In this document: one piece after another, positions 16,253-28,501 of the stretch
Layout of the letters: every line of letters begins with the position of its first letter
How positions within the stretch are numbered: the first letter of the stretch is position 1
DNA from: Rhodococcus sp. 1168
GTDB lineage: Bacteria; Actinomycetota; Actinomycetes; Mycobacteriales; Mycobacteriaceae
Length of the DNA stretch: 64,000 nt
Reading direction: 5' to 3'
Assembly: GCF_002091955.1 (NCBI RefSeq)
Contig: NZ_MKKY01000073.1
Coordinates: 1 to 64,000, forward strand
Translations under genes and position numbers: made by a program
Notes under the pieces: generated by a model
Seen by the model: only the letters and a program-made list of their open reading frames with translations
What the model was told of the DNA's origin: nothing
Database searches by the model: none

Positions 16253-17701
16253 GTGATGACCACGACAGTCGACGTCCTCATCATCGGCGCGGGCCTGTCC
16301 GGAATCGGTGCCGCGCATCATCTTCGGTCGGCCCTGCCGCACAAGAGCTATGCCATCCTCGAGAGCCGTGGCGCAATCGGCGGAACGTGGGATCTGTTCA
16401 GGTATCCAGGGATTCGATCCGACTCGGACATGTACACCCTCGGCTACAACTTTCGCCCCTGGGTGGGCGACAAATCCATCGCCGACGGCGCATCCATCCG
16501 CGAGTACATCGAGGACACAGCGCGTGAAGCCGGGATCGACCGACATATTCGGTTTCATCACACAGTGGTGTCGGCCGAATGGTCCACTGCGACCTCGACA
16601 TGGACGGTCGAGGCAAAGGTGGGTGAATCAGGCGAGGTTGCAGTGTTCACTGCCTCCTTCTTGATGTGTTGCAGCGGATACTACGACTACGAAAAGGGAT
16701 TCACGCCGGATTTCGAGGGCCTCGAAGACTTCGGCGGAACCGTCGTGCATCCGCAGTTGTGGCCGGAGGATTTGGACTACGCCGGCAAGAAGATCGTCGT
16801 GATCGGTAGCGGTGCCACGGCTATCACGCTGGCGCCGACCCTTGCCCGTGACGCCGAACACGTGACACTGCTCCAGCGCTCACCCAGCTACATCATGTCG
16901 TTGCCGTCGAAGGATCCGATTGCGCTGGCGTTGCGCAAATACTTGCCGTCACGGGTGGCCTATGGGGTCACTCGAATGAAGAACGCCGTCGCCTCGATCG
17001 GGATGTACGTGCTGTGTCAGCGCTACCCGAACTTCATGAAGGGGCGGATTCGCAAGCTTCAGGAGGGCTGGTTGCCCGACGGCTACGATCTCGACACCCA
17101 CTTCACACCGAAATACAATCCTTGGGATCAACGGCTCTGCCTCGTTCCCGACAGTGATCTGTTCACGGCCATCGGAGAGGGAAAGGTAGACGTCGTCACC
17201 GACCACATCGAGCGCTTCACCGAGAAGGGGATCGCGCTGACGTCCGGGGAAAATCTCGACGCTGACATCGTCATCACCGCGACGGGTCTGAACCTCGTCG
17301 CCCTCGGCAACGTCGCCCTGCGGGTCGACGGCAAGAAGATCGACATCACCGAGTCGATGGCCTACAAGGGCATGATGCTCACCGACGTGCCCAACTTCGC
17401 CTTCGTCATCGGCTACACCAATGCCTCGTGGACGCTCAAGGCAGATCTGGTGTGCGACTACATCGTGCGCCTTCTCGCACACATGGACAGCAAGGGCCAC
17501 CGGGAGGTCCGCCTAGAACGGGACGCAACCGTCGGGGAGGAACCGTTTCTGGATTTCGCTGCCGGATACGTTCTACGTTCGGTCGACACCTTTCCCAAGC
17601 AGGGTTCGGTCGCACCATGGCGCCTGCGGATGAACTATTTCAGAGACCTTCCCTCACTGCGCTACGGCAAACTCGTCGATGACAACATGCGTATGCGCTG
17701 A
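16253..17701 (+). CDS. EthA-like flavin-containing Baeyer-Villiger monooxygenase
   Basis: 482 residues. FAD-binding VLIIGAGLSGIGAAHHL is at the start, then GGTWDLFRYPGIRSDSDMYT, the signature region of class B monooxygenases. The NADPH-binding fold is IVVIGSGATAITLAPTLA, and the later segments YNPWDQRLCLVPDSDLF and MAYKGMMLTDVPNFAF closely follow M. tuberculosis EthA (Rv3854c), which activates ethionamide. It should oxidise ketones or thioamides with NADPH and oxygen. The start is either GTG 16253 or the adjacent ATG 16256; no strong ribosome site separates them. It is probably controlled by the upstream TetR gene. Confidence 0.9.
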   Translation: MMTTTVDVLIIGAGLSGIGAAHHLRSALPHKSYAILESRGAIGGTWDLFRYPGIRSDSDMYTLGYNFRPWVGDKSIADGASIREYIEDTAREAGIDRHIRFHHTVVSAEWSTATSTWTVEAKVGESGEVAVFTASFLMCCSGYYDYEKGFTPDFEGLEDFGGTVVHPQLWPEDLDYAGKKIVVIGSGATAITLAPTLARDAEHVTLLQRSPSYIMSLPSKDPIALALRKYLPSRVAYGVTRMKNAVASIGMYVLCQRYPNFMKGRIRKLQEGWLPDGYDLDTHFTPKYNPWDQRLCLVPDSDLFTAIGEGKVDVVTDHIERFTEKGIALTSGENLDADIVITATGLNLVALGNVALRVDGKKIDITESMAYKGMMLTDVPNFAFVIGYTNASWTLKADLVCDYIVRLLAHMDSKGHREVRLERDATVGEEPFLDFAAGYVLRSVDTFPKQGSVAPWRLRMNYFRDLPSLRYGKLVDDNMRMR

Positions 17702-17894
17702 CCGGTGACTCATCACTGGGCTCGTCAACGCAATCGGTGAAGTAACACGAAGCCGAAACCGCGCGATTGGTATTCGAACGTTACTCGAGGTGTGGCATTT
17801 CGATTGGATAGCCAAGCTGTGACCTGGCAACATTCAATCGTGACTGTCGGGCCGGGTACGTGCCCCGAATCGGTGTGTGGAAGTGGAGCGTTTG

Positions 17895-19091
17895 ATGAGG
17901 TTCTCTCGCGGGATCGGGACCGCCGCGGTCGCGATGTTGACTGCAACTATCGTCCTGGCGGGATGCACGGCGACGACGACGGGTTCGACGGCCGCAACCG
18001 CTCCGATCGACTCGAACCCCATTGCCGAACTCATGAAGCCCAAGGTGAGCTCGAGCGTGGCTGATGGGGCAGTCGGATTCTCTCCCGCAGATCCGGTGAC
18101 AGTCTCTGTCGCCGACGGCAAGCTCGCGGACGTCACTGTGATGGATTCGGACGGCGTGCAGATCGAAGGCATCCTCTCTCCCGATGGCCTGACCTGGTCC
18201 AACACAGAGCAGCTCCAGTACAGCAGCCGTTACCGCGTGCACGCAGATGCGTACGGGATCGGTGGTGCTACCCGTACGGTCAACAACTTCACAACCAATC
18301 AGCCCGGCAACTTCACCAAGGCCTACGTATTGCCGAACGAGGGTGCGGTCGTCGGTATCGGTCAGCCCGTCGCGGTGCAGTTCGACGAGCCGATCGCCGA
18401 CAAGCTCGCAGCGCAGAACGCCATCCAGGTCACGACGACGCCTCCCGTCGAAGGCGCGTTCTATTGGGTCAACAGCAAAGAGGTTCGGTGGCGTCCGCAG
18501 AACTACTGGGCGTCCGGCACTCGCATCGATGTCGCGGTCAACGTCTATGGCCGTGACCTAGGTGACGGCATCTACGGCCAGGAGAACTCGTCGACGTCGT
18601 TCACGATCGGTGACGCCGTCGTCGCGACCGCGGACGACAACACCAAGCAGGTCACTTTCTCGGTCAACGGACAGAACGTCATGACGATGCCCACCTCGAT
18701 GGGGAAGGACAGTACCCCCACCGACAACGGCGTCTACATCATCGGCGACCGATTCGATCACCTGGTGATGGACTCGTCGACCTACGGCGTGCCGGTGAAT
18801 TCGTCTTCCGGCTACCGCACGCCCGTCGATTGGGCGACCCGCATGTCCTACAGCGGTATCTTCTTCCACTCTGCGCCCTGGTCAGTGGGCCAACAGGGGA
18901 GCTCCAACACCAGTCACGGTTGCCTCAACCTGAGTCCCGCGAACGCGAAGTGGGTCTACGACAACACCAAGCGTGGCGACATCGTCGTCGTGCAGAACAC
19001 CGTCGGTGGCACACTGTCGGGTACCGACGGCCTCGGCGACTGGAACATCCCCTGGAGCGACTGGAAGGCCGGCAACGCCAACACCATGTGA
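17895..19091 (+). CDS. L,D-transpeptidase, lipoprotein (LdtMt2-like)
   Basis: 398 residues from ATG 17895. The signal peptide with lipobox TIVLAGCTA is followed by two Ig-like domains (about 45-245) and a C-terminal YkuD catalytic domain with [17 protein letters not shown]; Cys343 and His341 are the active-site pair. The tail [20 protein letters not shown] strongly resembles M. tuberculosis LdtMt2. These enzymes make 3-3 cross-links in peptidoglycan outside the membrane and are beta-lactam (carbapenem) targets. The convergent neighbour is an M23 peptidoglycan peptidase, so two wall enzymes meet tail to tail. Confidence 0.93.
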   Translation: MRFSRGIGTAAVAMLTATIVLAGCTATTTGSTAATAPIDSNPIAELMKPKVSSSVADGAVGFSPADPVTVSVADGKLADVTVMDSDGVQIEGILSPDGLTWSNTEQLQYSSRYRVHADAYGIGGATRTVNNFTTNQPGNFTKAYVLPNEGAVVGIGQPVAVQFDEPIADKLAAQNAIQVTTTPPVEGAFYWVNSKEVRWRPQNYWASGTRIDVAVNVYGRDLGDGIYGQENSSTSFTIGDAVVATADDNTKQVTFSVNGQNVMTMPTSMGKDSTPTDNGVYIIGDRFDHLVMDSSTYGVPVNSSSGYRTPVDWATRMSYSGIFFHSAPWSVGQQGSSNTSHGCLNLSPANAKWVYDNTKRGDIVVVQNTVGGTLSGTDGLGDWNIPWSDWKAGNANTM

Positions 19092-19098
19092 GTGATCA

Positions 19099-19124
19099 GG
19101 GGCGCCCTGAATCGGGCGTCACCC
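19099..19124. terminator. Possible bidirectional hairpin between convergent wall genes
   Basis: GGGGCGCCC pairs with GGGCGTCACCCC with a three-base bulge, lying between the two convergent stop codons. There is no T-run, so strength is doubtful. Confidence 0.35.
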
Positions 19125-19138
19125 CGCACCCGATGGAC

Positions 19139-19882
19139 TCAGTGTGCATCCAGATTCTGATATCTCACTGGATCTACTCCCAGCGTCTTCAAGTAGGCGA
19201 CCGGTTCGATGCTCGAGCCGTTGTTTCTGACCTCGTAATGAAGATGAGGGCCAGTCGAGTTGCCGGTGCTGCCGACCTCACCGATCTGATCGCCGGGCGC
19301 CACGGTGTCGCCGACGCCGACGTTCATCGCGGATTGATGCCCGTAATAAGTCACCGTGTTTCCGCTCTTGACCCGCACGAGATTGCCGTAACCATCGCCC
19401 GCGTCACCTGCTTGTTCGACGGTTCCGCCGTTCACGGCGTAGATCGGGGTGCCAGAGGGGGCAGCGAAGTCCACACCCTGGTGGAACTGACCACCGTTGC
19501 CGGTCGGGTTGTTCCTGCTGCCGTAGTTCGAAGAGAGTTCGTAGCTGCGCGCGGGCAACGGCAGCATCGCCCCACCCAGGCCGACCGATGGGGGAGCGAG
19601 AACGACTTCAGGAGCGGACGGGGTGCTCGTATCGGGTGCCGGCCCGAAGTCGGAATCGAGAATCACCGCAGCGACCTCGTTGATCAGCACGCCGGTGGCG
19701 TCGAGTACGGCTGAGAGGATTGCTGCTCGCTGCTGAGCGTCGGGTTGGGGGATGGGGAGTACGGGCAAGTCGATGGTCGGCTGCGCCGTGGCCACGGCCG
19801 GATCGATCAGACCCGCGGAACCGATGCACAACGCCGCCGACAACACCGAACCCGCGATCGCTCTGTGAACTTTTCGACCCAC
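19139..19882 (-). CDS. Secreted M23-family (LytM) metallopeptidase
   Basis: 247 residues. The N-terminal signal peptide (cleavage near AVATAQP, about residue 33) indicates export. A linker leads to a C-terminal M23 domain with zinc ligands in HQGVDF (H134, D138), GHQ (H182) and HLHYEV (H213, H215). All ligands are present, so it should be an active endopeptidase that cuts peptide bridges in peptidoglycan. It has the usual RSYELSSNYGSRNNP entry to the domain. A stretch of about 270 bases upstream, before the tRNA-His terminator, contains its promoter and possibly a long leader. Confidence 0.92.
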   Translation of the reverse strand: MGRKVHRAIAGSVLSAALCIGSAGLIDPAVATAQPTIDLPVLPIPQPDAQQRAAILSAVLDATGVLINEVAAVILDSDFGPAPDTSTPSAPEVVLAPPSVGLGGAMLPLPARSYELSSNYGSRNNPTGNGGQFHQGVDFAAPSGTPIYAVNGGTVEQAGDAGDGYGNLVRVKSGNTVTYYGHQSAMNVGVGDTVAPGDQIGEVGSTGNSTGPHLHYEVRNNGSSIEPVAYLKTLGVDPVRYQNLDAH

Positions 19883-20063
19883 TGCAACTGCTCCTAGTCT
19901 GCTCGGCTGGTATCGCCTGAGGGGCTTGAAATGACCGGTGGCGCGTTTCGGGGGCGCGTCGAATCAACAGTGCAAGTCACAGCTTTCACGTTGGTACTTT
20001 TCTTCCCCAAAAGTGCCATTTGCAACCGTACGTCACATGAACCCCATGCGACACTCGAAAGTT

Positions 20064-20083
20064 GAATTACAACAACGTAATTC
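20064..20083. promoter_or_regulatory. Inverted repeat upstream of the M23 peptidase gene
   Basis: GAATTAC (20064-20070) and GTAATTC (20077-20083) with a six-base spacer, flanked by GTT and AAC. It is AT-rich in a GC-rich genome and about 180 bases before the start codon. A regulator site is plausible; none was identified. Confidence 0.4.
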
Positions 20084-20151
20084 GCAACTCGTTCGATGCA
20101 CTTTCGCCGCGACTTCGTGACGTACGACGAGCAAAGGGGTGCAGAACCCAC

Positions 20152-20184
20152 AAAAAAGCCGGTCTCCGTGTGGAGACCGGCTTT
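20152..20184 (-). terminator. Terminator of tRNA-His
   Basis: Perfect 13-base stem AAAGCCGGTCTCC (20155-20167) and GGAGACCGGCTTT (20172-20184), four-base loop, with a six-T run on the minus strand. It lies 10 bases after the tRNA end. Confidence 0.9.
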
Positions 20185-20194
20185 CTTGCTTCTA

Positions 20195-20271
20195 TGGGGT
20201 GAGTGACGGGACTCGAACCCGCGACACCCAGGATCACAACCTGGTGCTCTACCAGCTGAACTACACCCACC
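20195..20271 (-). tRNA. tRNA-His (anticodon GTG), CCA encoded
   Basis: Cloverleaf read on the minus strand. The acceptor GTGGGTG pairs with CACTCAC and the anticodon stem-loop is CCAGGTTGTGATCCTGG. The T-loop is GGTTCGAGTCC. The genome-encoded G at -1 (20271) opposite discriminator C is the His identity element. CCA is at 20197-20195. Confidence 0.96.
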
Positions 20272-20356
20272 ATAGCTACCGGACCAAACCCTCGCGGGTT
20301 CTGTTTCAGCAGCGATGACAATACTAGCGGTTCGAATCGTTGGTTGCCAATCGGTA

Positions 20357-20959
20357 TCAGGACTGCGTGTCGAGTCCCTCTACAACTGCAGCAATATCGC
20401 TGGTAGAGGGCCCAGGAGGCGCCACGAACACGGTCTGGCGGTAGTACTTCAGTTCCTTGATGGACTCTTCGATGTCTGCCAACGCGCGGTGGGCCAGACC
20501 TTTCGTCGGCTGACCGAAGTAGATGCGCGGGTACCACCGACGGGTGAGTTCCTTTATGGAACTGACATCGATCATTCGGTAGTGGAGGTAGGTATCGAGG
20601 TCACCCATATCGCGTGCGATGAAGCCGCGATCGGTGCCGATCGAATTTCCGGCCAAGGGAACCGTCCCGGCAACGGGGACGTGCTCGCGGATGTACGCGA
20701 GCACCTGACGCTGTGCCTCTTCCAGCGTGACCGAAGATGCACGCACCTCTTCGGTCAGTCCGGACTTGGCATGCATCTTCTTCACCACGTCAGGCATCCC
20801 GGCCAGCGCGTCGTCGTCGGCATGAATGACGATGTCGACACCGTCGCCCAGTACGTTCAACTCGCTGTCGGTGACGAGCGCCGCAATCTCGATGAGCTTG
20901 TCCTTCGACAAGTCCAGCCCGGTCATTTCACAATCGATCCACACAAGTTTGTCCTGCAC
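20357..20959 (-). CDS. orn: Oligoribonuclease
   Basis: 200 residues from GTG 20959; an in-frame extension reaches much further upstream but runs antisense through the next gene. It begins [17 protein letters not shown] with the DEDDh Exo I motif D-x-E. Exo II lies in [18 protein letters not shown], and Exo III in [12 protein letters not shown] with the catalytic His. It degrades 2- to 5-nucleotide RNAs (and pGpG) to mononucleotides and is essential in many bacteria. The order orn, herA-like, cmrA matches Rv2511, Rv2510c, Rv2509 of M. tuberculosis. Confidence 0.96.
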   Translation of the reverse strand: MQDKLVWIDCEMTGLDLSKDKLIEIAALVTDSELNVLGDGVDIVIHADDDALAGMPDVVKKMHAKSGLTEEVRASSVTLEEAQRQVLAYIREHVPVAGTVPLAGNSIGTDRGFIARDMGDLDTYLHYRMIDVSSIKELTRRWYPRIYFGQPTKGLAHRALADIEESIKELKYYRQTVFVAPPGPSTSDIAAVVEGLDTQS

Positions 20960-21046
20960 CAGACACACCCTAGTGCGGGCGTCGTCACCGCTAAGGTTTG
21001 CGGTGGTGATCAACTGCGAGATGAGCTGTGTCAAGGAGGACGGAAG

Positions 21047-22792
21047 ATGACGGTCGATCCGAATTCGGCGGGCGGTGGGGTGCCCTCGACGCCTGCAGAG
21101 AAAGCAAAGGCAGCCAAAGCCGTCGCACTCGAAGCAGCCCGAATCGCGCGAGAGGCTGCCGCAGCAGCGGACGCCGCCGAGAAGGAAGCGATCGACGCGG
21201 AGGCCGCCGCAGGCGCGACCGGGACCTCCTCTCCGACGGGGGGCGTGACCTCGTCGATCGCGGCGGGCTACGCATCGCACGGCGCAGTGCTCGAGCTGGG
21301 ATCGGTAATGCTCGACGGCGTCAGCGACCCGTCGGCTCGCATCGCAATTCCTCTGGCGACACTCAATCGTCATGGTTTGGTGGCCGGCGCTACGGGCACC
21401 GGGAAGACGAAGACCCTTCAGGGCATCGCCGAGCAGCTCTCCGCCGCGGGAGTTCCGGTGGTGATGGCCGACGTGAAAGGTGATCTCTCAGGGTTGTCGG
21501 TACCGGGGGCAGACAACGAGAAGATACGCAGCCGCGCCGTCGACTGCGGGGAATCGGACTGGGTGCCCACGGGCTACCCAGTGGAGTTCCTCTCTCTCGG
21601 AACCGGTGGTATCGGTGTCCCGGTCCGTGCAACGATCACCGCTTTCGGGCCGATCTTGCTCAGTAAAGTGCTGGAGCTGAACAAGACTCAGGAGTCCACC
21701 CTGGGGCTCATTTTTCACTGGGCCGACAAACAAGGGTTGGCGCTGCTCGATCTCAAGGATCTGCGATCGGTCATCACACACCTGACCTCGGACGAAGGCA
21801 AGGTCGATCTCAAGGGCATCGGTGGAGTATCGGCGGCGACTGCCGGAGTCATCCTTCGCGAGCTCGTCAATCTCGAGGCCGACGGCGGCGACACCTTCTT
21901 CGGCGAACCCGAACTCGAGACCGAGGACCTGCTGCGGGTCGACGGCGACGGCAAAGGCATTGTGACACTGTTCGAACTGGGTGCTCAGGCGTCGCGACCG
22001 GTCATGTTCTCCACATTTTTGATGTGGGTTCTCGCCGACTTGTTCCAGACGTTGCCCGAAGTGGGGGACATCGACAAGCCCAAACTGGTCTTCATCTTCG
22101 ACGAGGCGCACCTGCTGTTCGCCGATGCGTCCAAGGCGTTTCTCGAACAGGTCGAACAAACCGTGAAGCTCATCAGATCCAAGGGTGTCGGCGTGATCTT
22201 CTGCACTCAACTACCGACGGACATCCCCAACGAGGTTCTCTCTCAGCTCGGCGCACGAATTCAGCATGCGTTGCGTGCGTTCACACCAGACGATCAGAAG
22301 GCTTTGAACAAGACTGTCCGGACCTATCCCACCACCGATGTCTACGATCTCGAGAAGGCCCTCACTTCACTCGGTACCGGCGAAGCGATTGTGACTGTGC
22401 TTTCCGAGAAAGGTGCCCCGACGCCGGTGGCGTGGACGAAGATTCGTCCACCACGCTCGCTGATGGACACTATCGGCAACGACGCGATCTCGGCCTCCGC
22501 CTCCGCCAGCACGTTGACGTCGAAGTACGGTGCGACGATCGACCGCGACTCCGCCTACGAGCGATTGCAAGCGCGGGTGTCCGATGCCCCGAACACGGAC
22601 CCGGTCCTGGACGTACCGCCACTCCCGGTGGACCTACCGGACTTGCCGCGAGAGGAACCGCAAGGGCCGTCGGCCGCCGAGCGCATCATGGACAATCCGG
22701 CCATGAAGAGCTTCCTGCGATCTGCGGCGTCCGCGGCAGGCCGCGAGATATCGCGGAGCATCTTCGGTACCGGGCGGCGGCGTAAGCGCTGA
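21047..22792 (+). CDS. HerA-like ATPase (DUF853 family)
   Basis: 581 residues from ATG 21047 with a strong AAGGAGGA site. The Ala-rich charged N-terminus (about 1-70) looks like a helical extension. Walker A is [16 protein letters not shown] (about residue 112) and Walker B is [15 protein letters not shown] (about 350). A later [22 protein letters not shown] segment is typical of HerA/FtsK-like hexameric motors. The C-terminal tail is Pro-rich then basic. It matches Rv2510c in order and character. Function is unproven; DNA translocation or repair is inferred from the fold. Confidence 0.9.
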   Translation: MTVDPNSAGGGVPSTPAEKAKAAKAVALEAARIAREAAAAADAAEKEAIDAEAAAGATGTSSPTGGVTSSIAAGYASHGAVLELGSVMLDGVSDPSARIAIPLATLNRHGLVAGATGTGKTKTLQGIAEQLSAAGVPVVMADVKGDLSGLSVPGADNEKIRSRAVDCGESDWVPTGYPVEFLSLGTGGIGVPVRATITAFGPILLSKVLELNKTQESTLGLIFHWADKQGLALLDLKDLRSVITHLTSDEGKVDLKGIGGVSAATAGVILRELVNLEADGGDTFFGEPELETEDLLRVDGDGKGIVTLFELGAQASRPVMFSTFLMWVLADLFQTLPEVGDIDKPKLVFIFDEAHLLFADASKAFLEQVEQTVKLIRSKGVGVIFCTQLPTDIPNEVLSQLGARIQHALRAFTPDDQKALNKTVRTYPTTDVYDLEKALTSLGTGEAIVTVLSEKGAPTPVAWTKIRPPRSLMDTIGNDAISASASASTLTSKYGATIDRDSAYERLQARVSDAPNTDPVLDVPPLPVDLPDLPREEPQGPSAAERIMDNPAMKSFLRSAASAAGREISRSIFGTGRRRKR

Positions 22793-22823
22793 CGTCCGGC
22801 ATCGTTGTCGGAGCTGCGGCCTC

Positions 22824-23627
22824 CTACCCGCCGAGCTTCTTGTAGAAGCCTCCGATGATGGGCGCGGAAATTGCACGTGGGCTGTATTGGCCTGCAACGG
22901 ACATGGCCTTGCTGAGGAGTCCCGGTACTACGCGCATTTTGTTCGTGGCGAGCGAGTCGAGCGACAACTTCGCAGTGTAGGTGCTGTCGATCCACAGGAA
23001 ATCCGGGACGAGCTTGTCGACGATGGACGCGTCGGCGGGATCGGGTGTTTCGGTGCGGACGGGGCCGGGGGCCAGGAGCGTGACGTGCACTCCGCTGTCT
23101 TTGAGTTCGAGGCGCAGGGATTCGGAGAACGTGTTGACGAAGGCCTTCGAAGCCGCATAGGTGGCGTTGTTCGGTATTGCCATGTTGCCCGCAGCTGAAC
23201 CGGTCATCAGAATCCCGCCGCTGCCGCGCGCGATCATTCCGGGCAGGACGGCGAGCGTAAGATCATGCACCGCAACGGTGTTGAGCTCGACCTGATCGCG
23301 CTCGTACTGAGGGTCCAGCTGCGCGAGGGGGCCGAACGTCGCTATTCCTGCGTTGTTGCACAGGATGCTGATCGGACGTCCGGCCAGCTCGGTCGACAGT
23401 GTCGCACGAGCAACACGATCCGCGAGATCGACGGCGCGAACCTCGACCGTCACGCCGTGATCGGCGCGAAGCTTCGTCGCAAGCGCTTCGAGCAACTCAC
23501 CCCGACGAGCAACGAGGACAAGCGAGTGTCCTCGCCTCGCCAACTCGGTGGCCAGGGCCTCTCCGATTCCGGAGGAGGCGCCGGTGACGACGGCACGGGC
23601 ATCAGGGGAAGGACTGGGCAGGCTCAC
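22824..23627 (-). CDS. cmrA: Mycolate reductase (short-chain dehydrogenase)
   Basis: 267 residues. N-terminal VVTGASSGIGEALATELARRG binds NADPH, ILCNNAGIATFGPL is the NNAG motif, and Tyr-x3-Lys lies in NATYAASKAFVNTF. The first residues SPDARAVVTGAS, the segment VTLLAPGPVRTE, and the tail VVPGLLSKAMSVAGQYSPRA with FYKKLGG follow M. tuberculosis Rv2509 (CmrA) closely. CmrA reduces the beta-keto group after mycolic acid condensation, the last step of mycolate synthesis, so its presence implies a mycolate outer membrane. It faces the HerA-like gene tail to tail, as in M. tuberculosis. Confidence 0.92.
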   Translation of the reverse strand: MSLPSPSPDARAVVTGASSGIGEALATELARRGHSLVLVARRGELLEALATKLRADHGVTVEVRAVDLADRVARATLSTELAGRPISILCNNAGIATFGPLAQLDPQYERDQVELNTVAVHDLTLAVLPGMIARGSGGILMTGSAAGNMAIPNNATYAASKAFVNTFSESLRLELKDSGVHVTLLAPGPVRTETPDPADASIVDKLVPDFLWIDSTYTAKLSLDSLATNKMRVVPGLLSKAMSVAGQYSPRAISAPIIGGFYKKLGG

Positions 23628-23663
23628 GATGAGACAGGCTAGCGCAGCGGGGCCCTCGGCTCC

Positions 23664-26224
<2,561 letters not shown>

Positions 26225-26252
26225 GCAGCAAAGTATGTATGCAACGAATTGC

Positions 26253-26272
26253 TTATGCAACTAAGTGCATAA
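26253..26272. promoter_or_regulatory. Probable PadR operator
   Basis: Perfect inverted repeat TTATGCA-N6-TGCATAA (20 bases) just upstream of the padR-fadH operon. A further ATGCA half-site lies at 26239-26243. PadR operators typically contain ATGT/ACAT-type or TGCA-type half-sites. Confidence 0.65.
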
Positions 26273-26357
26273 CGGCCGCGCTCTCGGCCGGAAGTGGTAC
26301 GTCGACTCGATACCCGAGTGGGACGCCCGACGCGGGACCCTCGCCTAGGCTTCCGCT

Positions 26358-27680
26358 ATGAGTGCACAGGCGAATGCCGCCGTCGTGGGCGTCGCGACGA
26401 CCCGAAAGCAGGTATTCGCCTGGGGGATCTGGGATTGGGGATCGGCCGCGTTCAATGCCGTGATCCTGACCTTCGTGTTCTCGGTCTATCTCACCGACGC
26501 GGTCGGCGATGACTTGCCGGGTTCCATTTCGGCGACCTCATGGTTCAGTTGGTCGATCGGCCTGGCTGGGGTCTTCATTGCTGTCCTGGCCCCGATCTCC
26601 GGGCAGCGGTTCGACGCCCGTGGGCGTCGAAAGCGATCCCTGGGAATTCTGACCGGGCTGACCGTTCTGAGCATGGTGGGCCTGTTCTTCGTGAAGGACG
26701 ACTACCACTATCTGTGGCTCGGTTTGGTACTGCTGGCTTTCGGTTCGATTCTGTTCGAACTGGCCAGCGTTCCGTACAACTCGATGCTTCGCCAGGTCTC
26801 GACGCCGCAGAACATCGGCCGGGTCTCTGGATTCGGTTGGTCCATGGGTTATTTCGGTGGCATCGTGCTGCTGCTGATCTGCTACTTCGGTTTCATCACC
26901 GGCGATGGAGATACTCGTGGCCTGTTCGGTCTGACGACCGACGGCGGGCTGAACATCCGTTTCGTTGCCCTTCTTGCAGCCGTGTGGTTCGCCGTATCGG
27001 CCATTCCGGTTTTCCTCGCGGTGCCGGAACTACCGCCGACGGGTGCAGATCCGGATGCCGCCAAAGCAGGAATTGCCGAGTCCTACAAGGTGCTGTTTCG
27101 GGATCTCCGTGAACTGTGGTCGGTGGATCGGCGCAGTGTCTATTTTCTTGCCGCGAGTGCGTTGTTCCGTGACGGTCTTGCCGGGGTCTTCACCTTCGGC
27201 GCGGTACTCGCAGTGAGCGTGTACGGCATCGGGACGGCAGATGTGTTGTTGTTCGGCGTCGCGGCCAACGTGGTCGCCGGACTCGGGGCGATCAGTGCTG
27301 GACGGTTCGACGACAGGGTCGGCCCGAAAACGGTCATCGTCCTCTCGCTCGCGTCGATGATCTTCGCGGGCGTCGTACTGCTCTTCGTGTCCGGCCCACT
27401 GATGTTCTGGGTCTTCGGTCTCGTCCTGTGCCTGTTCGTCGGACCCGCACAGTCTTCTTCACGTACCTACCTGGCGCGATTGGCTCCACCAGGGAGGGAA
27501 GGACAATTTTTCGGCCTTTACGCTACGACGGGCCGAGCAGTGTCGTTCCTCGCGCCCACTTTGTTCGGACTCTTCGTCTGGCTGTTCGATTCGGACCGCG
27601 CCGGGATCGGTGGACTGCTCGTGGTCCTCGCGGTCGGCCTCGGTGCGCTACTGGCAGTGAAGGCGCCGGACAAGGTCTAA
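26358..27680 (+). CDS. MFS transporter, UMF1/Atg22-like family
   Basis: 440 residues with about 12 hydrophobic segments. It opens with FAWGIWDWGSAAFNAVILTF, the diagnostic start of the UMF1 (Atg22-like) family, and has the loop ISGQRFDARGRRKRSLG between helices 2 and 3. Eukaryotic Atg22 exports amino acids from the vacuole; bacterial members have no assigned substrate. It diverges from the PadR gene, and its 3' end overlaps the hydrolase gene on the other strand by four bases. Confidence 0.85.
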   Translation: MSAQANAAVVGVATTRKQVFAWGIWDWGSAAFNAVILTFVFSVYLTDAVGDDLPGSISATSWFSWSIGLAGVFIAVLAPISGQRFDARGRRKRSLGILTGLTVLSMVGLFFVKDDYHYLWLGLVLLAFGSILFELASVPYNSMLRQVSTPQNIGRVSGFGWSMGYFGGIVLLLICYFGFITGDGDTRGLFGLTTDGGLNIRFVALLAAVWFAVSAIPVFLAVPELPPTGADPDAAKAGIAESYKVLFRDLRELWSVDRRSVYFLAASALFRDGLAGVFTFGAVLAVSVYGIGTADVLLFGVAANVVAGLGAISAGRFDDRVGPKTVIVLSLASMIFAGVVLLFVSGPLMFWVFGLVLCLFVGPAQSSSRTYLARLAPPGREGQFFGLYATTGRAVSFLAPTLFGLFVWLFDSDRAGIGGLLVVLAVGLGALLAVKAPDKV

Positions 27681-28501
27681 CTCGATAAGGCGCGTGTGCA
27701 GATCTCGTCCGCGAGCCGCTCGGGAGCTTCCTCGGGTACCCAGTGCGAGATGCCGTCCAGTTCGACGAAGGTGTAGTCGGCGTCGACGAACTCTGCGCAC
27801 CGTTCCGCGGCGGCGCGGCCGATCGCAGAATCCTGATTACTCCACACGTAAGTAGTGGGGACCTGGACGGATTCGAGACGACCGAAGTCGCTCGTCATCG
27901 CGCGGTACCAATTGAGAGCTGCAGTCAGAGCGCCGGGTCCACTGAGGTGCTCGACGTAGCTGTCGACAGCACAGCTGCTGCCGAACATGGCACGCAATCG
28001 AGCGGCGTCGTGCTCCAAGAGCACCTGTTCGGCTTTTCCCTCGATTCGAAGCAATTGCATGTAGCTCGAGCGTGCCTTCTGATCTTCGTCCTCGCGCAGT
28101 GCCCAACCGAACGCGGCTGTGTGCGGCACCGAGACCGCGGTGAGGGAACGTACGCGCTCGGGATGCCTGGCGGCCAACTGCCACGCCACTGCCGCACCCC
28201 AGTCGTGGCCGACGATGTGCGCGGACTCGAGGTCGACCGCATCGAGCAACCCGAGAACATCGGCGACGAGCTTGCCCGAGGTGTATTCCGCGACACCAGA
28301 CGGCCTCGCTCCGGGGGAGTAGCCGCGCTGGTCGGAGGCGAGTGTGCGCATACCGGCGGTGTGCAGACGAGGAGCTACCTCTTTCCAGGCGAGCGACGTC
28401 TGCGGAAACCCATGCAGCAGGACGACCGGTGTTCCATCGTCGGGACCCTCGACCCGAACGTCGAACACGAGGTCGTCGATCGTGATGGTCTCCATCGTCA
28501 T
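27677..28501 (-). CDS. Alpha/beta hydrolase (epoxide-hydrolase-like)
   Basis: 274 residues from ATG 28501. Motifs are the oxyanion HGFPQTSLAWKEVAPRL, a nucleophile elbow GHDWGAAVAWQLA with Asp (as in epoxide hydrolases and dehalogenases rather than Ser esterases), and a C-terminal His in GISHWVPEEAPE. So it likely opens epoxides or removes halogen. The ATG overlaps the TGA of the TetR gene by four bases (ATGA), so both are in one coupled operon, transcribed away from the desaturase operon. The open frame extends upstream inside the TetR gene and is not used. Confidence 0.88.
   Translation of the reverse strand: MTMETITIDDLVFDVRVEGPDDGTPVVLLHGFPQTSLAWKEVAPRLHTAGMRTLASDQRGYSPGARPSGVAEYTSGKLVADVLGLLDAVDLESAHIVGHDWGAAVAWQLAARHPERVRSLTAVSVPHTAAFGWALREDEDQKARSSYMQLLRIEGKAEQVLLEHDAARLRAMFGSSCAVDSYVEHLSGPGALTAALNWYRAMTSDFGRLESVQVPTTYVWSNQDSAIGRAAAERCAEFVDADYTFVELDGISHWVPEEAPERLADEICTRALSS

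Noticed and set aside
19883-20060. A c-di-AMP (ydaO) riboswitch before the M23 peptidase
   Set aside because: The conserved blocks near the 3' end of that RNA family were not found by eye; a covariance-model search would be needed to be sure.
20315-21046. N-terminal extension of the HerA-like protein to 825 residues
   Set aside because: It would run antisense through orn; the ATG at 21047 has a strong AAGGAGGA site.
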